From: JBGTLU01 sp041743935
GTDB lineage: Bacteria; Bacteroidota; Bacteroidia; Sphingobacteriales; Sphingobacteriaceae
Direction: 5' to 3'
Length of the DNA: 25,423 bases
NCBI GenBank assembly: GCA_041743935.1
Contig: JBGTLU010000001.1
Coordinates: 1 to 25,423, forward strand
The position numbers and the translations under genes were made by a program. The notes under the pieces are model-generated. The model was not told the origin of the DNA. It did not search any database and was given only the letters and a program-made list of their open reading frames with translations. Positions 1 to 8,564 of the stretch are shown here, in pieces. The stretch's first letter is position 1. Every line of letters begins with the position of its first letter.

Positions 1-390
1 ATCTCTGTTTTTTGTGGTGCTGCCGATAAAGATGCATATGACCAAGTTGCATTGGTATCTAATACTACCACACACCATGTTCATTACGATGAAAACACCT
101 TGAAACTTCATTCTCTTTACCAAACAGTAAGAAATAATAGAGAAAATGAAGTAAATGCTGCTGAATTATTGAATGTGTGGCAACAGATTCGCAAAAATTT
201 TGCGAATGATTGGTTGCTTTCCATGGAAATTTTAGAAATACTCTACAAATCGGATATAGAACAAGAAACAGCCGAAGAAATTAAAATGTATCTGGAAAAT
301 AAAGCCAATAGTGAGCCTGCCTACACAAAATTAATTCGGGATGGACTAATGGTTTTAGAGAATCCATCGGTATTAATGGTAAATTCTTGA
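1..390 (+). CDS. phhA: phenylalanine 4-hydroxylase, C-terminal part (5' end cut by the window edge)
   Basis: Frame 1 is open from the first base to the TGA at 388-390, so the gene enters from the left. The 129 visible residues resemble the C-terminal extension of Bacteroidota phenylalanine 4-monooxygenases (about 580 residues in all, by recollection). The stretch begins with SVFCGAADKDAYD, has LYQTVRNNRE in the middle, then DWLLSMEILEIL, and ends in a helical tail with LIRDGL. None of the iron-ligand residues (two His, one Glu) is in the visible part, so the call rests on similarity of the tail alone. The enzyme would use tetrahydropterin and O2 to turn phenylalanine into tyrosine in the cytoplasm. 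That fits the tyrosine-degradation genes about 12 kb to the right. The SDR gene starts one base after this stop. A TTG at 52 is not the real start, because the frame is open upstream. Confidence 0.78.
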   Translation: MSVFCGAADKDAYDQVALVSNTTTHHVHYDENTLKLHSLYQTVRNNRENEVNAAELLNVWQQIRKNFANDWLLSMEILEILYKSDIEQETAEEIKMYLENKANSEPAYTKLIRDGLMVLENPSVLMVNS

Positions 391-391
391 T

Positions 392-1090
392 ATGAACATT
401 TTTATCAGTGGTGCAAGCAGTGGAATTGGTTTTGAAACGGCAATAAAACTATCCGAAAATTCTTCTAATACCATCTACGCAACTGCCAGATCTGCAAACA
501 AGCTTAATCAGTTAGCTCAAAAAGCTAAACACAACAATATCATTGTATTTAACTTTGATGCTTTACATTGGGAAAACGAAAACCCCATTATACAGGCAAT
601 AAAAAAAGAGTCCATTTCTTTTGATGTGGTTATAAATAATGCCGGCACGTTAATCAATAAATCTTTTTTAAATACCACCGAGCAAGATTTTGAAGCACAA
701 TGGAAAGGAAATGTTTTAGTTCACATAAAATGGATTAAATTTTTGTTTGAGAATTTAAAACCTGGGGCACATATTTTAAATATTGGCAGTATGGGTGGAT
801 TTCAAGGAAGCTCAAAGTTTGCCGGATTAGCCGCATACTCCACAGCAAAAAGCGCATTGCATGTACTAACAGAATGTTTAGCTCAGGACCCCGAGTTTAT
901 TGCCAAAAACATAAAAATAAACTGTTTGGCATTGGGAGCAGCACAAACCGAAATGTTAGAAAAAGCATTCCCAGGTTATAAAGCTCCGGTAAGTGCAAAA
1001 GATATGGGTGAATTTGTGGCCGACTTTGCAATAAACGGTCACCAGTTTTACAATGGAAAAATCTTACCGGTATCTTTATCTACACCCTAA
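392..1090 (+). CDS. short-chain dehydrogenase/reductase (SDR)
   Basis: This is a 232-residue classical SDR. The nucleotide-binding motif GASSGIG lies at residues 7-13 and NNAG at 82-85. The catalytic Ser133, Tyr149 and Lys153 (YSTAK) are all present, so an active NAD(P)H oxidoreductase is expected in the cytosol. The acidic/basic selector after beta-2 (ATARS) hints at NADPH, but this is weak. The ATG at 392 lies one base after the stop of the phenylalanine hydroxylase gene, which implies co-transcription. Hydroxylases of that type need their pterin cofactor recycled, so a dihydropteridine or other pterin reductase role is possible. Substrate cannot be read from sequence, and many SDRs of this size act on unrelated carbonyls. 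The family call is sure; the role is open. Confidence 0.9.
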   Translation: MNIFISGASSGIGFETAIKLSENSSNTIYATARSANKLNQLAQKAKHNNIIVFNFDALHWENENPIIQAIKKESISFDVVINNAGTLINKSFLNTTEQDFEAQWKGNVLVHIKWIKFLFENLKPGAHILNIGSMGGFQGSSKFAGLAAYSTAKSALHVLTECLAQDPEFIAKNIKINCLALGAAQTEMLEKAFPGYKAPVSAKDMGEFVADFAINGHQFYNGKILPVSLSTP

Positions 1091-1549
1091 ATGAAAGTCA
1101 TCCGATTAAGACAAAGTGAGATTTTTTTACCGTTAATACAACTTTTCATAGTATTTACTATGCTTATTTTTATTTACAACACCGATAGCAAATCTTACTT
1201 TTTTGATTTCATGTTTTTTAAACATGATGTGTTTTTAGCTGTATTAATTTGGATTTTTATCTTATATGCCTTGTATCAATTCAAAGTATTTTGGGGATAC
1301 AGAAAAATAAGCTACAACAATAATCAAATAATTTTCAACTCATTTGCGGATAAAAATCTTGTCTTAAACTGGGAGGATTTAAAAAGTTGGAATTTTGATG
1401 AATACACTTTGTTTAATCTGAAACACAATCGGATTTTAATACGATTAAAAAACAAAACGATTAAACTTAACGGCCATCAATACCAAAAAAATGAGCTATA
1501 CGATTTGATCTCATTTTTGAAAGAAAAAAAGACACCCCACAATTTATAG
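1091..1549 (+). CDS. small membrane protein of unknown function
   Basis: I do not recognise this 152-residue protein. It has two hydrophobic segments, at about residues 12-29 and 48-65, joined by a short loop rich in Phe and Asp. A C-terminal soluble part of about 85 residues alternates short beta-like stretches (KISYNNNQIIF, NRILIRLKNKTIKL) and ends in a lysine-rich helix. This layout resembles two-helix bacterial proteins with a PH-like domain, but I see no diagnostic motif. Its ATG follows directly on the TAA of the SDR gene, so it is probably the last gene of the phhA-SDR transcript. It ends 15 bases before the convergent tdk gene, with no clear terminator between them. The base composition is AT-rich like its neighbours. 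Confidence 0.75.
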   Translation: MKVIRLRQSEIFLPLIQLFIVFTMLIFIYNTDSKSYFFDFMFFKHDVFLAVLIWIFILYALYQFKVFWGYRKISYNNNQIIFNSFADKNLVLNWEDLKSWNFDEYTLFNLKHNRILIRLKNKTIKLNGHQYQKNELYDLISFLKEKKTPHNL

Positions 1550-1564
1550 AAGCTTTGTCTCTAT

Positions 1565-2137
1565 CTAATCTAAATTATAGCAAGTTCTGCATCGTGGCTC
1601 GTAGCTTTCTTTTTCACCGAGCATAATTTTATCGTCATTGCTTACCGTACGGTAAGAGTGAGTGGCAGGAGAACCGCACTTCACACAAATGGCTTGTACT
1701 TTGGTTACGAACTCAGCAATGGCAAATAAATTGGGCATCGGACCGAAAGGTCTACCTAAATAATCCATATCTAAACCTGCAACCACTACTCTTATTCCTT
1801 TGTTAGCTAATTTTTCGCAAACCCAAGGTAATTCATCATCAAAAAACTGTGCCTCATCTATACCCACAACTTGTACATTAGTCCCTAAAAGTAAAATGGA
1901 AGCAGCATTGCCTACAGGTGTAGATTGTATAGAGTTTAAATCGTGAGAAACTACAGCGGTTTCGTCATATCTTGTATCAATTGCAGGTTTAAAAATCTCA
2001 ACATTTAATTTAGCAATTTTTGCTCTTTTAAGCCTTCTAATAAGCTCCTCGGTTTTCCCCGAAAACATTGGCCCACATATAATTTCGATACTGCCTTTTA
2101 CTTTTTGTGCGTTTTGTACTAAACTCTCGTTAAACAT
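1565..2137 (-). CDS. tdk: thymidine kinase (type II, zinc-binding)
   Basis: The enzyme phosphorylates thymidine with ATP to dTMP in the pyrimidine salvage pathway, in the cytosol. The 190-residue length is normal for type II enzymes. Visible features are the P-loop GPMFSGKT (residues 22-29) followed by EELIRR, the IDEAQFF motif with catalytic Glu95, and four zinc-ligand cysteines as two pairs (Cys151/Cys154 and Cys183/Cys186). The lasso loop between the cysteine pairs is also present. The protein is complete and nothing looks damaged. The gene stands alone, convergent with the small membrane protein gene and divergent from the acidic protein gene at 2217. No strong TAnnTTTG element was found for it in the 79-base divergent spacer. 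Confidence 0.97.
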   Translation of the reverse strand: MFNESLVQNAQKVKGSIEIICGPMFSGKTEELIRRLKRAKIAKLNVEIFKPAIDTRYDETAVVSHDLNSIQSTPVGNAASILLLGTNVQVVGIDEAQFFDDELPWVCEKLANKGIRVVVAGLDMDYLGRPFGPMPNLFAIAEFVTKVQAICVKCGSPATHSYRTVSNDDKIMLGEKESYEPRCRTCYNLD

Positions 2138-2187
2138 TCGGGATAAATTTTTCTGAAACTAAAGTAGTTATTTTTCGCTTGGTAGTT

Positions 2188-2195
2188 TAACTTTG
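2188..2195 (+). promoter_or_regulatory. -7 element TAACTTTG
   Basis: This matches the Bacteroidota consensus TAnnTTTG exactly and lies 21 bases before the ATG at 2217, giving a leader of roughly 15 bases. No TTG is found at the ideal -33 spacing, only a TTA at 2168-2170. Confidence 0.55.
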
Positions 2196-2216
2196 AAAGG
2201 AATAGAATTTTAAATT

Positions 2217-2936
2217 ATGCAACAAGAAAACGTATTAAACAAAATTGGGGTAGTACTCAGAGAGCTAAATGAACAATATGAGTTTTTGAACAGAAGTAGA
2301 GAAAGAATAAACGATATTGAATTGGAGCTTTTTGCGGCAAATGCAAAATATCTGATAGAATTTATTGAATTCTCTAGAAAAATACATGCAAACCAACCGC
2401 CCAAAATAGAACAATACGAGCCAATTGCACCTACAGTTGAGGAAATTGCACCCATTAAGGAAGAAGAAAAAATTATTTACACATTAGATATTGAGGAAGA
2501 AATTGAGGAAATGGATACTCCAGAACCCGAAGTGAAAGAAGAAATTGTACGTGAACCATTAATAGAAGAAACAGTATTTATTACTGAAGAAGAAGTAGAA
2601 GAAGTAAAAATCATAGAACCAGAAAAGGAAATTATACCCGAACCAGTTTTAGATGTAAAACCAGAAACCTTAGCAACACCATTTACCACTTTAAAATCGG
2701 GGGTTGATTTAAGAAATTTGATAGGATTAAACCAAAAATATTTATTTACTAGAGCTTTATTTAAGAACGATGCCACCGCCTATGAAGATGTGTTAACTGT
2801 ACTTAATACATTTCAGAACGAAACTAGAGCAATGATTTTTCTTAAAGAGAGGGTAATTTCAAAATTTGGCTGGGACATGGAATCGGAAGAAGTGGAAGCA
2901 TTTTTACTCTTATTGAAAAAGAAATTTAACGGATAA
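2217..2936 (+). CDS. conserved acidic protein of unknown function
   Basis: This is a 239-residue cytosolic protein without a signal peptide or membrane segment. It has three parts. Residues 1-60 form a helical, probably coiled-coil segment. Residues 65-155 are low-complexity and very rich in Glu, Val and Ile with scattered Pro, probably disordered. The C-terminal 75 residues form a compact domain starting DLRNLIGLNQKYLF and ending with FGWDMESEEVEAFLLLLKKKF. The last part resembles a domain I recall from Bacteroidota proteins of unknown function, in which a LNxKYLF-type motif and a final WD...V..FL motif recur. I know no function for it. The 3' end overlaps the convergent rodA gene by 11 bases. 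It has its own -7 element upstream. Confidence 0.85.
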   Translation: MQQENVLNKIGVVLRELNEQYEFLNRSRERINDIELELFAANAKYLIEFIEFSRKIHANQPPKIEQYEPIAPTVEEIAPIKEEEKIIYTLDIEEEIEEMDTPEPEVKEEIVREPLIEETVFITEEEVEEVKIIEPEKEIIPEPVLDVKPETLATPFTTLKSGVDLRNLIGLNQKYLFTRALFKNDATAYEDVLTVLNTFQNETRAMIFLKERVISKFGWDMESEEVEAFLLLLKKKFNG

Positions 2937-4188
2937 CCCCCATTCTGTTTGAATCTAATTTTATTAGAATAAACAAAAGGATGGTAAAGCTCCACAAGGA
3001 TGACCCTCCATAACTTATAAATGGCAGAGGTATCCCAATAACAGGCATCAATCCTATCGTCATTCCTATGTTAATCATTAAATGGAAAAATAATATGGAT
3101 GCAACACAATAGCCATAAATTCTGGAATAGGCAGAACGTTGCCTTTCGGCTAAAAAAATGATGCGCATGAGTAAGCCTGTAAAAAGGGCTAATACTATAA
3201 AACTGCCTACAAAACCCCATTCTTCGCCTATGGTACAGAAGATAAAATCGGTGCTTTGCTCGGGTACAAAATCGTATTTAGTTTGGGTTCCTTGTAAATA
3301 TCCTTTACCAAATACTCCGCCTGAACCTATAGCAATTTTACTTTGGTTTACATTATAACCTGCGCCTTTTAAGTCTATTTCTTTTCCAATTAAAACGTTA
3401 ATTCTGGCTTGGTGGTGAGGTTTTAATACCGAATCAAAAACATAGTTTACCCCAAAAATTACCAGAACAGATAACATAAAGCCGACCACTAACTTTACAA
3501 TAATTTTTCTGCTTTTCCGGAAATAATAAATACAAATAGCAGTAGTTCCTATTAAAGCAATTAATAAATGATACTCATTAAACAATAGGGATAATAAGAA
3601 CAGTGCCACACCAACAAATCCAAAAATTAGCACATATGGAGATAATCCTTCTCGATATAAAACCAATACGAAAGCGCTAAATGTAATTGCAGAGCCTACA
3701 TCTCCCTGTAATAAAATTAATAAGATGGGGGTTAAGACTATACCAAAAGCTAGTAATTTAGTGCCTAATTGCTGGAACTTAACCGTTGGGCCACTTAAAA
3801 ATCTGGCTAATGCCATGGCAGTAGCAAATTTTGCAAATTCTGCCGGTTGTAATTTAAAGCTGCCAATATCTATCCAACCTTGGTTACCACTTATTACTCT
3901 TCCAACAATTAAGACCAAGATCAACAAGGCAACGGTAATAATATAGGTGGGATAAGAAAGTGTAGCAAAAAACTTTGAGTCGAGAAGTAATATGATTGAA
4001 ATAAGCACAAACGAAGTTAGAATCCAAATCAACTGCTTCCCATAGTTTCGGTCGAGGTCGAAAATACTGCTATTCGTAACATCATAAACTGCTGCATGTA
4101 TGTTAAACCAACCTATAAATACCAATGCCAGATAAATGGAAACACTTATCCAATCGATATTAAAAAATATGTTTCGTTGGCGTATCAT
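2926..4188 (-). CDS. rodA: rod-shape-determining peptidoglycan glycosyltransferase RodA
   Basis: RodA is the SEDS-family polymerase that makes glycan strands from lipid II in the inner membrane during elongation, in complex with the class B transpeptidase PBP2. The 420-residue protein is almost wholly hydrophobic, with about ten membrane helices. The large extracytoplasmic loop holds NQSKIAIGSGG.FGKG and the signature VPEQSTDFIF, and the end carries GIPLPFISYGGSS, all typical of FtsW/RodA. The start ATG overlaps the stop of mrdA as ATGA, so translation is probably coupled. The placement directly after PBP2 and MreBCD favours RodA over FtsW, which normally lies in the division cluster. Its 3' end overlaps the convergent acidic-protein gene. 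Confidence 0.96.
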   Translation of the reverse strand: MIRQRNIFFNIDWISVSIYLALVFIGWFNIHAAVYDVTNSSIFDLDRNYGKQLIWILTSFVLISIILLLDSKFFATLSYPTYIITVALLILVLIVGRVISGNQGWIDIGSFKLQPAEFAKFATAMALARFLSGPTVKFQQLGTKLLAFGIVLTPILLILLQGDVGSAITFSAFVLVLYREGLSPYVLIFGFVGVALFLLSLLFNEYHLLIALIGTTAICIYYFRKSRKIIVKLVVGFMLSVLVIFGVNYVFDSVLKPHHQARINVLIGKEIDLKGAGYNVNQSKIAIGSGGVFGKGYLQGTQTKYDFVPEQSTDFIFCTIGEEWGFVGSFIVLALFTGLLMRIIFLAERQRSAYSRIYGYCVASILFFHLMINIGMTIGLMPVIGIPLPFISYGGSSLWSFTILLFILIKLDSNRMGVIR

Positions 4189-6026
4189 TTTTGTGAAATC
4201 ACTTTAGCCGGAACTAATGGAGGCAAAAGGTTAGCGTCGAGGATTCTATCTTCAAAATATTTTGGTCGGGATATTTCTCCCTTTATATATTTTTCTATCA
4301 TTAAACTGGCAATTGGCGCTGCCCAAGTAGATCCAAATCCGGAATTTTCTACCACTACTGCAATGGCAATTTTCGGATTATGGCGTGGAGCAAAACCTAC
4401 AAAAACGGAATGGTCTTTCCCGTGTGGATTTTGAACTGTTCCTGTTTTTCCGCAAAACGGAATATCCTTAATTTTAGAATATGCAGCTGTTCCTGCATCC
4501 ACTACTTTTTGCATACCCTCTATCACTACTTCAAAATAGGCACTATCTACTCCCACGTATCTTTTGGTGGTATATTCTGGTCTTTGTAAATTATTTTCGC
4601 CAATGGCTTTTACTAAATGCGGATTATAGTAATATCCCATATTTGCTATTGCCGCCATTACATTAGCCATTTGCAATGGCGTAATTCCGAGCTCTCCTTG
4701 ACCAATAGATAAAGAAATAATGTTGGATGATTTCCACTGCCCACTGCCGTAAATTCGGTCGTAATAATTTGAAGTAGGCAACAAACCTTTTAACTCGTTC
4801 GGTATATCCACATCTAGTTTTACTCCCACACCAAAAGCTTCTATACGGTTTCTCCAATGCTGATATGCTTCTTGTACAGATTTTCCTTTAGGTTGATCTA
4901 TCATATCTCTAAAAGCATGGCAATAATAGGCATTGCAGGAGTATTGTATAGATTCTGTTAAATTTAATGGCGGATGCACATGAGTACATTTTACAGTTCT
5001 ACTGCCCATTCTGTAACCTCCACCGCATGGGTACCTCGTGTTTGGATTTAAAAAACCATCTTGCTGACCAATTAAAGCCATAATGGGTTTAAAAATAGAG
5101 CCTGGAGGATATTGTGCTTGTATAGGTCGGATGAACAAAGGTTTATACTCATCTCTAAGTAATTGAACATAATTATTACTCCTTACTCTACCCACCAACA
5201 AATTAGGATCGTAACTTGGCCCACTAACCAGTGCTAAAATTTCTCCAGTAGATGGCTCAATGGCAACGATACTTCCAATTTTATTATTCATCAGGCGTTC
5301 GCCATAGGCTTGTAAAACTGCATCTAGAGAAGAAACTAGTCGCTCGCCCGAAACTGCAATTGTATCATATTTTCCGTCTTCAAAACTGCCTTGTGCTCTA
5401 TTAAAAACATCTACCATGATATTTTTAATACCACGTTGGCCACGTAATGTGCTCTCATATGATTTTTCGATGCCACTTATGCCAATGTAATCTCCTTGCC
5501 TATAATATCCTTGCGACTTTCCGATTAAGTTATCATCCACTTCCCCAATATATCCTAGAATATGCGCTGCAATAGGGCTTGGATATTTTCTTACCGTACG
5601 ATTTTGTACATAAAATCCGGGATATTCGAATAACTTTTCTTGAAAAGTAGCATACGTAACTGCCGATAATTGTTTCTCGAAAACAGATTCTTTTACTTTA
5701 GAATATGCTCTAGCTTTTGCTAATTTCTCTATAAACGATTCTTTGGTGATACCAATAATTTCACAGAATTCCAGGGTATCCATAGCAGTAACACTGCGGG
5801 GGATAACCATTAAATCATAAACTGGTTCATTTTGTACCAGAATTTTATCGTTTCTGTCCATTATTACTCCACGGGCAGGATAAATGATTACTTTACGTAA
5901 CACATTATTATCAGCAGATAGTTTATAGCTATCATCTAAAACTTGTAAATAAAACAGCTTTACCAACAGTATAAAAGATACTGCTAGTATAATTGCCTGA
6001 ATTACAAATCGTCGTTGAAAAAACAT
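4185..6026 (-). CDS. mrdA: penicillin-binding protein 2, elongation transpeptidase
   Basis: This class B PBP crosslinks new peptidoglycan in the lateral wall and partners RodA. It is 613 residues long, usual for PBP2. One N-terminal membrane anchor lies at about residues 8-27, followed by the dimerisation/pedestal domain (RGVIMDRN at 52-59). The transpeptidase domain carries all three active-site motifs: SIFK with nucleophile Ser310 and Lys313, SCN at 363-365, and KTGT starting at Lys527. The gene is the fourth of the mreB-mreC-mreD-mrdA-rodA run. It starts two bases after mreD stops and overlaps rodA by four bases. Two cysteine pairs near the active site (for example Cys334/Cys347 and Cys364/Cys369) are visible and could form disulfides, which is inference. 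Confidence 0.97.
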   Translation of the reverse strand: MFFQRRFVIQAIILAVSFILLVKLFYLQVLDDSYKLSADNNVLRKVIIYPARGVIMDRNDKILVQNEPVYDLMVIPRSVTAMDTLEFCEIIGITKESFIEKLAKARAYSKVKESVFEKQLSAVTYATFQEKLFEYPGFYVQNRTVRKYPSPIAAHILGYIGEVDDNLIGKSQGYYRQGDYIGISGIEKSYESTLRGQRGIKNIMVDVFNRAQGSFEDGKYDTIAVSGERLVSSLDAVLQAYGERLMNNKIGSIVAIEPSTGEILALVSGPSYDPNLLVGRVRSNNYVQLLRDEYKPLFIRPIQAQYPPGSIFKPIMALIGQQDGFLNPNTRYPCGGGYRMGSRTVKCTHVHPPLNLTESIQYSCNAYYCHAFRDMIDQPKGKSVQEAYQHWRNRIEAFGVGVKLDVDIPNELKGLLPTSNYYDRIYGSGQWKSSNIISLSIGQGELGITPLQMANVMAAIANMGYYYNPHLVKAIGENNLQRPEYTTKRYVGVDSAYFEVVIEGMQKVVDAGTAAYSKIKDIPFCGKTGTVQNPHGKDHSVFVGFAPRHNPKIAIAVVVENSGFGSTWAAPIASLMIEKYIKGEISRPKYFEDRILDANLLPPLVPAKVISQK

Positions 6027-6028
6027 AA

Positions 6029-6550
6029 TTAAACCCTTCTGCTTCTGTTCTGGATAAATAAATACTGACTTAACATGATAAGAGAAATCGTAAATATGGA
6101 ACTCAATAAAGCCCTAGTTAGTGTAAGAAAAAACTCGTTTACTCTGAAAACTTCTATGTTAAATAAAAATAAATGGTGCAAAATTACTAAAATGGTGGTG
6201 TAGGTAAAAAACCAACGCAATCCCATGTTTTCTAATGAAGGATTGGTTTCTCCTTCATACCCTCCTTTTGGGGTAAATACTTTCAATAAAAGTATTCTGC
6301 CAAATGCCATAAATACACAGGCTGATGCATGAACACCTAAGGAGTTGGAAAAAATATCTACACTAATGCCTAAACTAAATGCCAAAATAAATAAAGCCCA
6401 TGCAGGTAATTCTAAGGGTAAAAGCAGTATAAATAATACATATAAATAGGGCACAGCTAGGCTATATAATGATAGATTTTTCAGGAACAAAACTTGAAAA
6501 AGTATCAAAAAAGCAAAACGTATTAGGTTGATTAGTATTAGTTTAATCAT
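6029..6550 (-). CDS. mreD: rod-shape-determining protein MreD
   Basis: MreD is a small inner-membrane protein of the elongation complex that binds MreC and helps position PBP2/RodA. The 173-residue sequence shows about five hydrophobic helices and a short polar C-terminus (IQNRSRRV). Family sequences are poorly conserved and have no catalytic motif. The call therefore rests on size, topology and position, between mreC (8-base overlap at the start) and mrdA (2-base gap). The ASVDIF-type motif of the family appears as ISVDIFSNSLGVHA, which supports the assignment. No anomalies were seen. Confidence 0.93.
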   Translation of the reverse strand: MIKLILINLIRFAFLILFQVLFLKNLSLYSLAVPYLYVLFILLLPLELPAWALFILAFSLGISVDIFSNSLGVHASACVFMAFGRILLLKVFTPKGGYEGETNPSLENMGLRWFFTYTTILVILHHLFLFNIEVFRVNEFFLTLTRALLSSIFTISLIMLSQYLFIQNRSRRV

Positions 6551-7370
6551 TGGTTAATTTACTCTCTAATTTTAGTTGTTCCAATGCTAATTTATTTTCT
6601 ACAATATAAACGTATCGTAAGTTCTGAAAATCGGTGGATAGATATACGTCTACATCAATAAAACTTTCTCCTGATTTTATTTCTGAACTGGTAACTATTC
6701 CAATTAAAACTCCTTCCGGAAATAAGGAAAAACCGGTAGTAACTACTTTATCGCCAACGGTTACTTCCACATGATTTGGTATAAAAACCAAGGTGGCTTT
6801 TCTGGAGTCTACTCCTTCCCAAATTAAAGAGCCAATATCTTTGGTAGATGAAAGTTGGGCACTAATTCTGGTGTCTTTATGAAGTATGGAAATAACTGTA
6901 CAAAAATGCTCCGAAACATCTTTCACAATACCCACTACTCCGGAGTTTGCAATCACCCCCATTCCCTTTTTAACGCCATGTTTGCTACCACGGTTTAATG
7001 TAATAAAATTATTGCGATATGAGGTGGTATTGTTTACCACTTTGGCATTCATGTAGGTGTATTGTTGTAATAGATTACTATCCGTACGAGTTCTTCTTAC
7101 TACCGAATTATCATACATATCTGTATCTAATTGATTTCTCAATTGCTGATTCTCAAAGGCTAAACTATCATTAGCACTACGTAAACTAAAATAATCAGAA
7201 AGATTACTGTAAGATGTATAAACCCCTCCAAAAAAATTATTTGCAGAGTTTAATACAGTAGCTTGTTGGTAATTATTATTATTTACAAGGATTAAGATTG
7301 CTGCTGTTTCGAAAAGAATAAACAGAAAAAACGCATGATACTTTAAAATAAACAACCATAAATTTCTCAT
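6543..7370 (-). CDS. mreC: rod-shape-determining protein MreC
   Basis: MreC is a bitopic membrane protein whose periplasmic part activates PBP2 and links it to MreB. The 275-residue protein has an N-terminal anchor at about residues 8-28. A helical coiled-coil stretch at about 60-95 follows (DSLAFENQQLRNQL). Then comes the MreC beta-barrel domain with TLNRGSKHGVKKGMGVIANSGVVG, a form of the family motif, and GDKVVTTGFSLFPEGVLIG further on. Length and domain order are normal. It lies 68 bases after mreB and overlaps mreD by eight bases. A six-base-arm hairpin lies at the mreB stop codon, but there is no U-tract, so read-through from mreB is expected. Confidence 0.96.
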   Translation of the reverse strand: MRNLWLFILKYHAFFLFILFETAAILILVNNNNYQQATVLNSANNFFGGVYTSYSNLSDYFSLRSANDSLAFENQQLRNQLDTDMYDNSVVRRTRTDSNLLQQYTYMNAKVVNNTTSYRNNFITLNRGSKHGVKKGMGVIANSGVVGIVKDVSEHFCTVISILHKDTRISAQLSSTKDIGSLIWEGVDSRKATLVFIPNHVEVTVGDKVVTTGFSLFPEGVLIGIVTSSEIKSGESFIDVDVYLSTDFQNLRYVYIVENKLALEQLKLESKLTND

Positions 7371-7438
7371 TACAATTTAACCATTTCAGGTTCCAGAATA
7401 CTTTATACTAATTATCTGATTATATATCCTTAAAAAAC

Positions 7439-8461
7439 TTAAGGCATCAGAAATTTAAAATTACTAATATTTTTTAAGGCGATACCCGTTCCCCGAACTA
7501 CTGCTCTTAATGGGTCTTCGGCCACATGAACCGGAAGTTTAGTTTTGGAAGAAATCCGCTTATCTAAACCTCGCAAAAGTGCACCACCACCGGTTAAATA
7601 AATGCCAGTTTGGTAAATATCTGCCGATAACTCGGGTGGAGTAATCTCCAATGCTTTTAAAATAGCTTCTTCTATTTTAGAAATAGATTTATCTAAACAA
7701 TGAGCTACTTCGGTATAAGATACCATGATTTGTTTTGGCACACCGGTCATTAAATCTCTTCCTTGAACGGCAAAGTCTGAAGGACCGTCTTGTAATTCTG
7801 GCAATGCAGACCCAACTTCTATTTTTATACGTTCTGCTGTTCTATCTCCAATCAGAATATTATGCTGACGGCGCATGTAGTTTACAATATCCGCATCAAA
7901 ATTATCACCAGCAACTCGTATAGATTGATCGCAAACTATACCACCAAGTGCTATTACGGCAATTTCGGTAGTACCTCCGCCAATATCAATAATCATGTTA
8001 CCCATAGGTTCTTCTACATCAATGCCAATACCTATTGCAGCTGCCATTGGTTCATGAATAAGATACACCTCTTTTGCTCCAGCAATTTCTGCCGAGTCTC
8101 TAACGGCACGTTTTTCTACCTCGGTGATACCAGATGGAATACAGATAACCATTCTCAACGATGGGAACATCCAACCCTTACCACCGTTTAGCATTTTTAT
8201 CATGCCACGTATCATGTGCTCGGCAGCATCAAAATCTGCAATAACACCATCTTTTAATGGGCGAATGGTTTTAATGTTCTCGTGAGTTTTGCCGTCCATT
8301 AGCATGGCTTGCTTGCCAATGGCAATTACTCTTCCGGTTTTACGGTCGATTGCCACGATGGAAGGCTCGTCTACTACTACTTTATCGTTATGTATGATTA
8401 AGGTATTTGCAGTACCTAAGTCAATGGCAATTTCTTGTGTAAAAAAATCAAATAAACCCAT
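7439..8461 (-). CDS. mreB: actin-like cell-shape protein MreB
   Basis: MreB polymerises into membrane-associated filaments that organise lateral wall synthesis. The 340-residue sequence has the expected actin-fold nucleotide-binding motifs: phosphate-1 loop EIAIDLGTANTLI near residues 10-22, the phosphate-2 motif NMIIDIGGGTTEIAVIALGG at about 155-174, and the adenosine motif TGGGALLRGLD near 290-300. The MreB start MGLFDFF is conserved in the phylum and can act as a membrane-binding amphipathic N-terminus. It is the first gene of the elongation cluster. The 103 bases between purH and mreB hold an 8-base inverted repeat, so an independent promoter there is plausible although I found no perfect -7 element. 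Confidence 0.98.
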   Translation of the reverse strand: MGLFDFFTQEIAIDLGTANTLIIHNDKVVVDEPSIVAIDRKTGRVIAIGKQAMLMDGKTHENIKTIRPLKDGVIADFDAAEHMIRGMIKMLNGGKGWMFPSLRMVICIPSGITEVEKRAVRDSAEIAGAKEVYLIHEPMAAAIGIGIDVEEPMGNMIIDIGGGTTEIAVIALGGIVCDQSIRVAGDNFDADIVNYMRRQHNILIGDRTAERIKIEVGSALPELQDGPSDFAVQGRDLMTGVPKQIMVSYTEVAHCLDKSISKIEEAILKALEITPPELSADIYQTGIYLTGGGALLRGLDKRISSKTKLPVHVAEDPLRAVVRGTGIALKNISNFKFLMP

Positions 8462-8509
8462 TTTTGGTTAATGTATTGAAGATTATAAATTGGTTTGTTA
8501 TTCTAATTG

Positions 8510-8540
8510 ACAATAATATGCAAAAATGGCAAATTATTGT
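8510..8540. repeat. 8-base inverted repeat upstream of mreB
   Basis: ACAATAAT at 8510-8517 is repeated as ATTATTGT at 8533-8540 with a 15-base spacer. It lies 49-79 bases upstream of the mreB start codon, the probable promoter area. The arms are AT-only apart from one C/G and could pair by chance. An operator is possible but unproven. Confidence 0.4.
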
Positions 8541-8564
8541 TTCTTAATTGGTTAATATCAAAAA

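Noticed and set aside
7428..7444. Hairpin CCTTAA/TTAAGG at the mreB stop codon
   Set aside because: Six AT-rich pairs and no U-tract; unlikely to terminate transcription before mreC.
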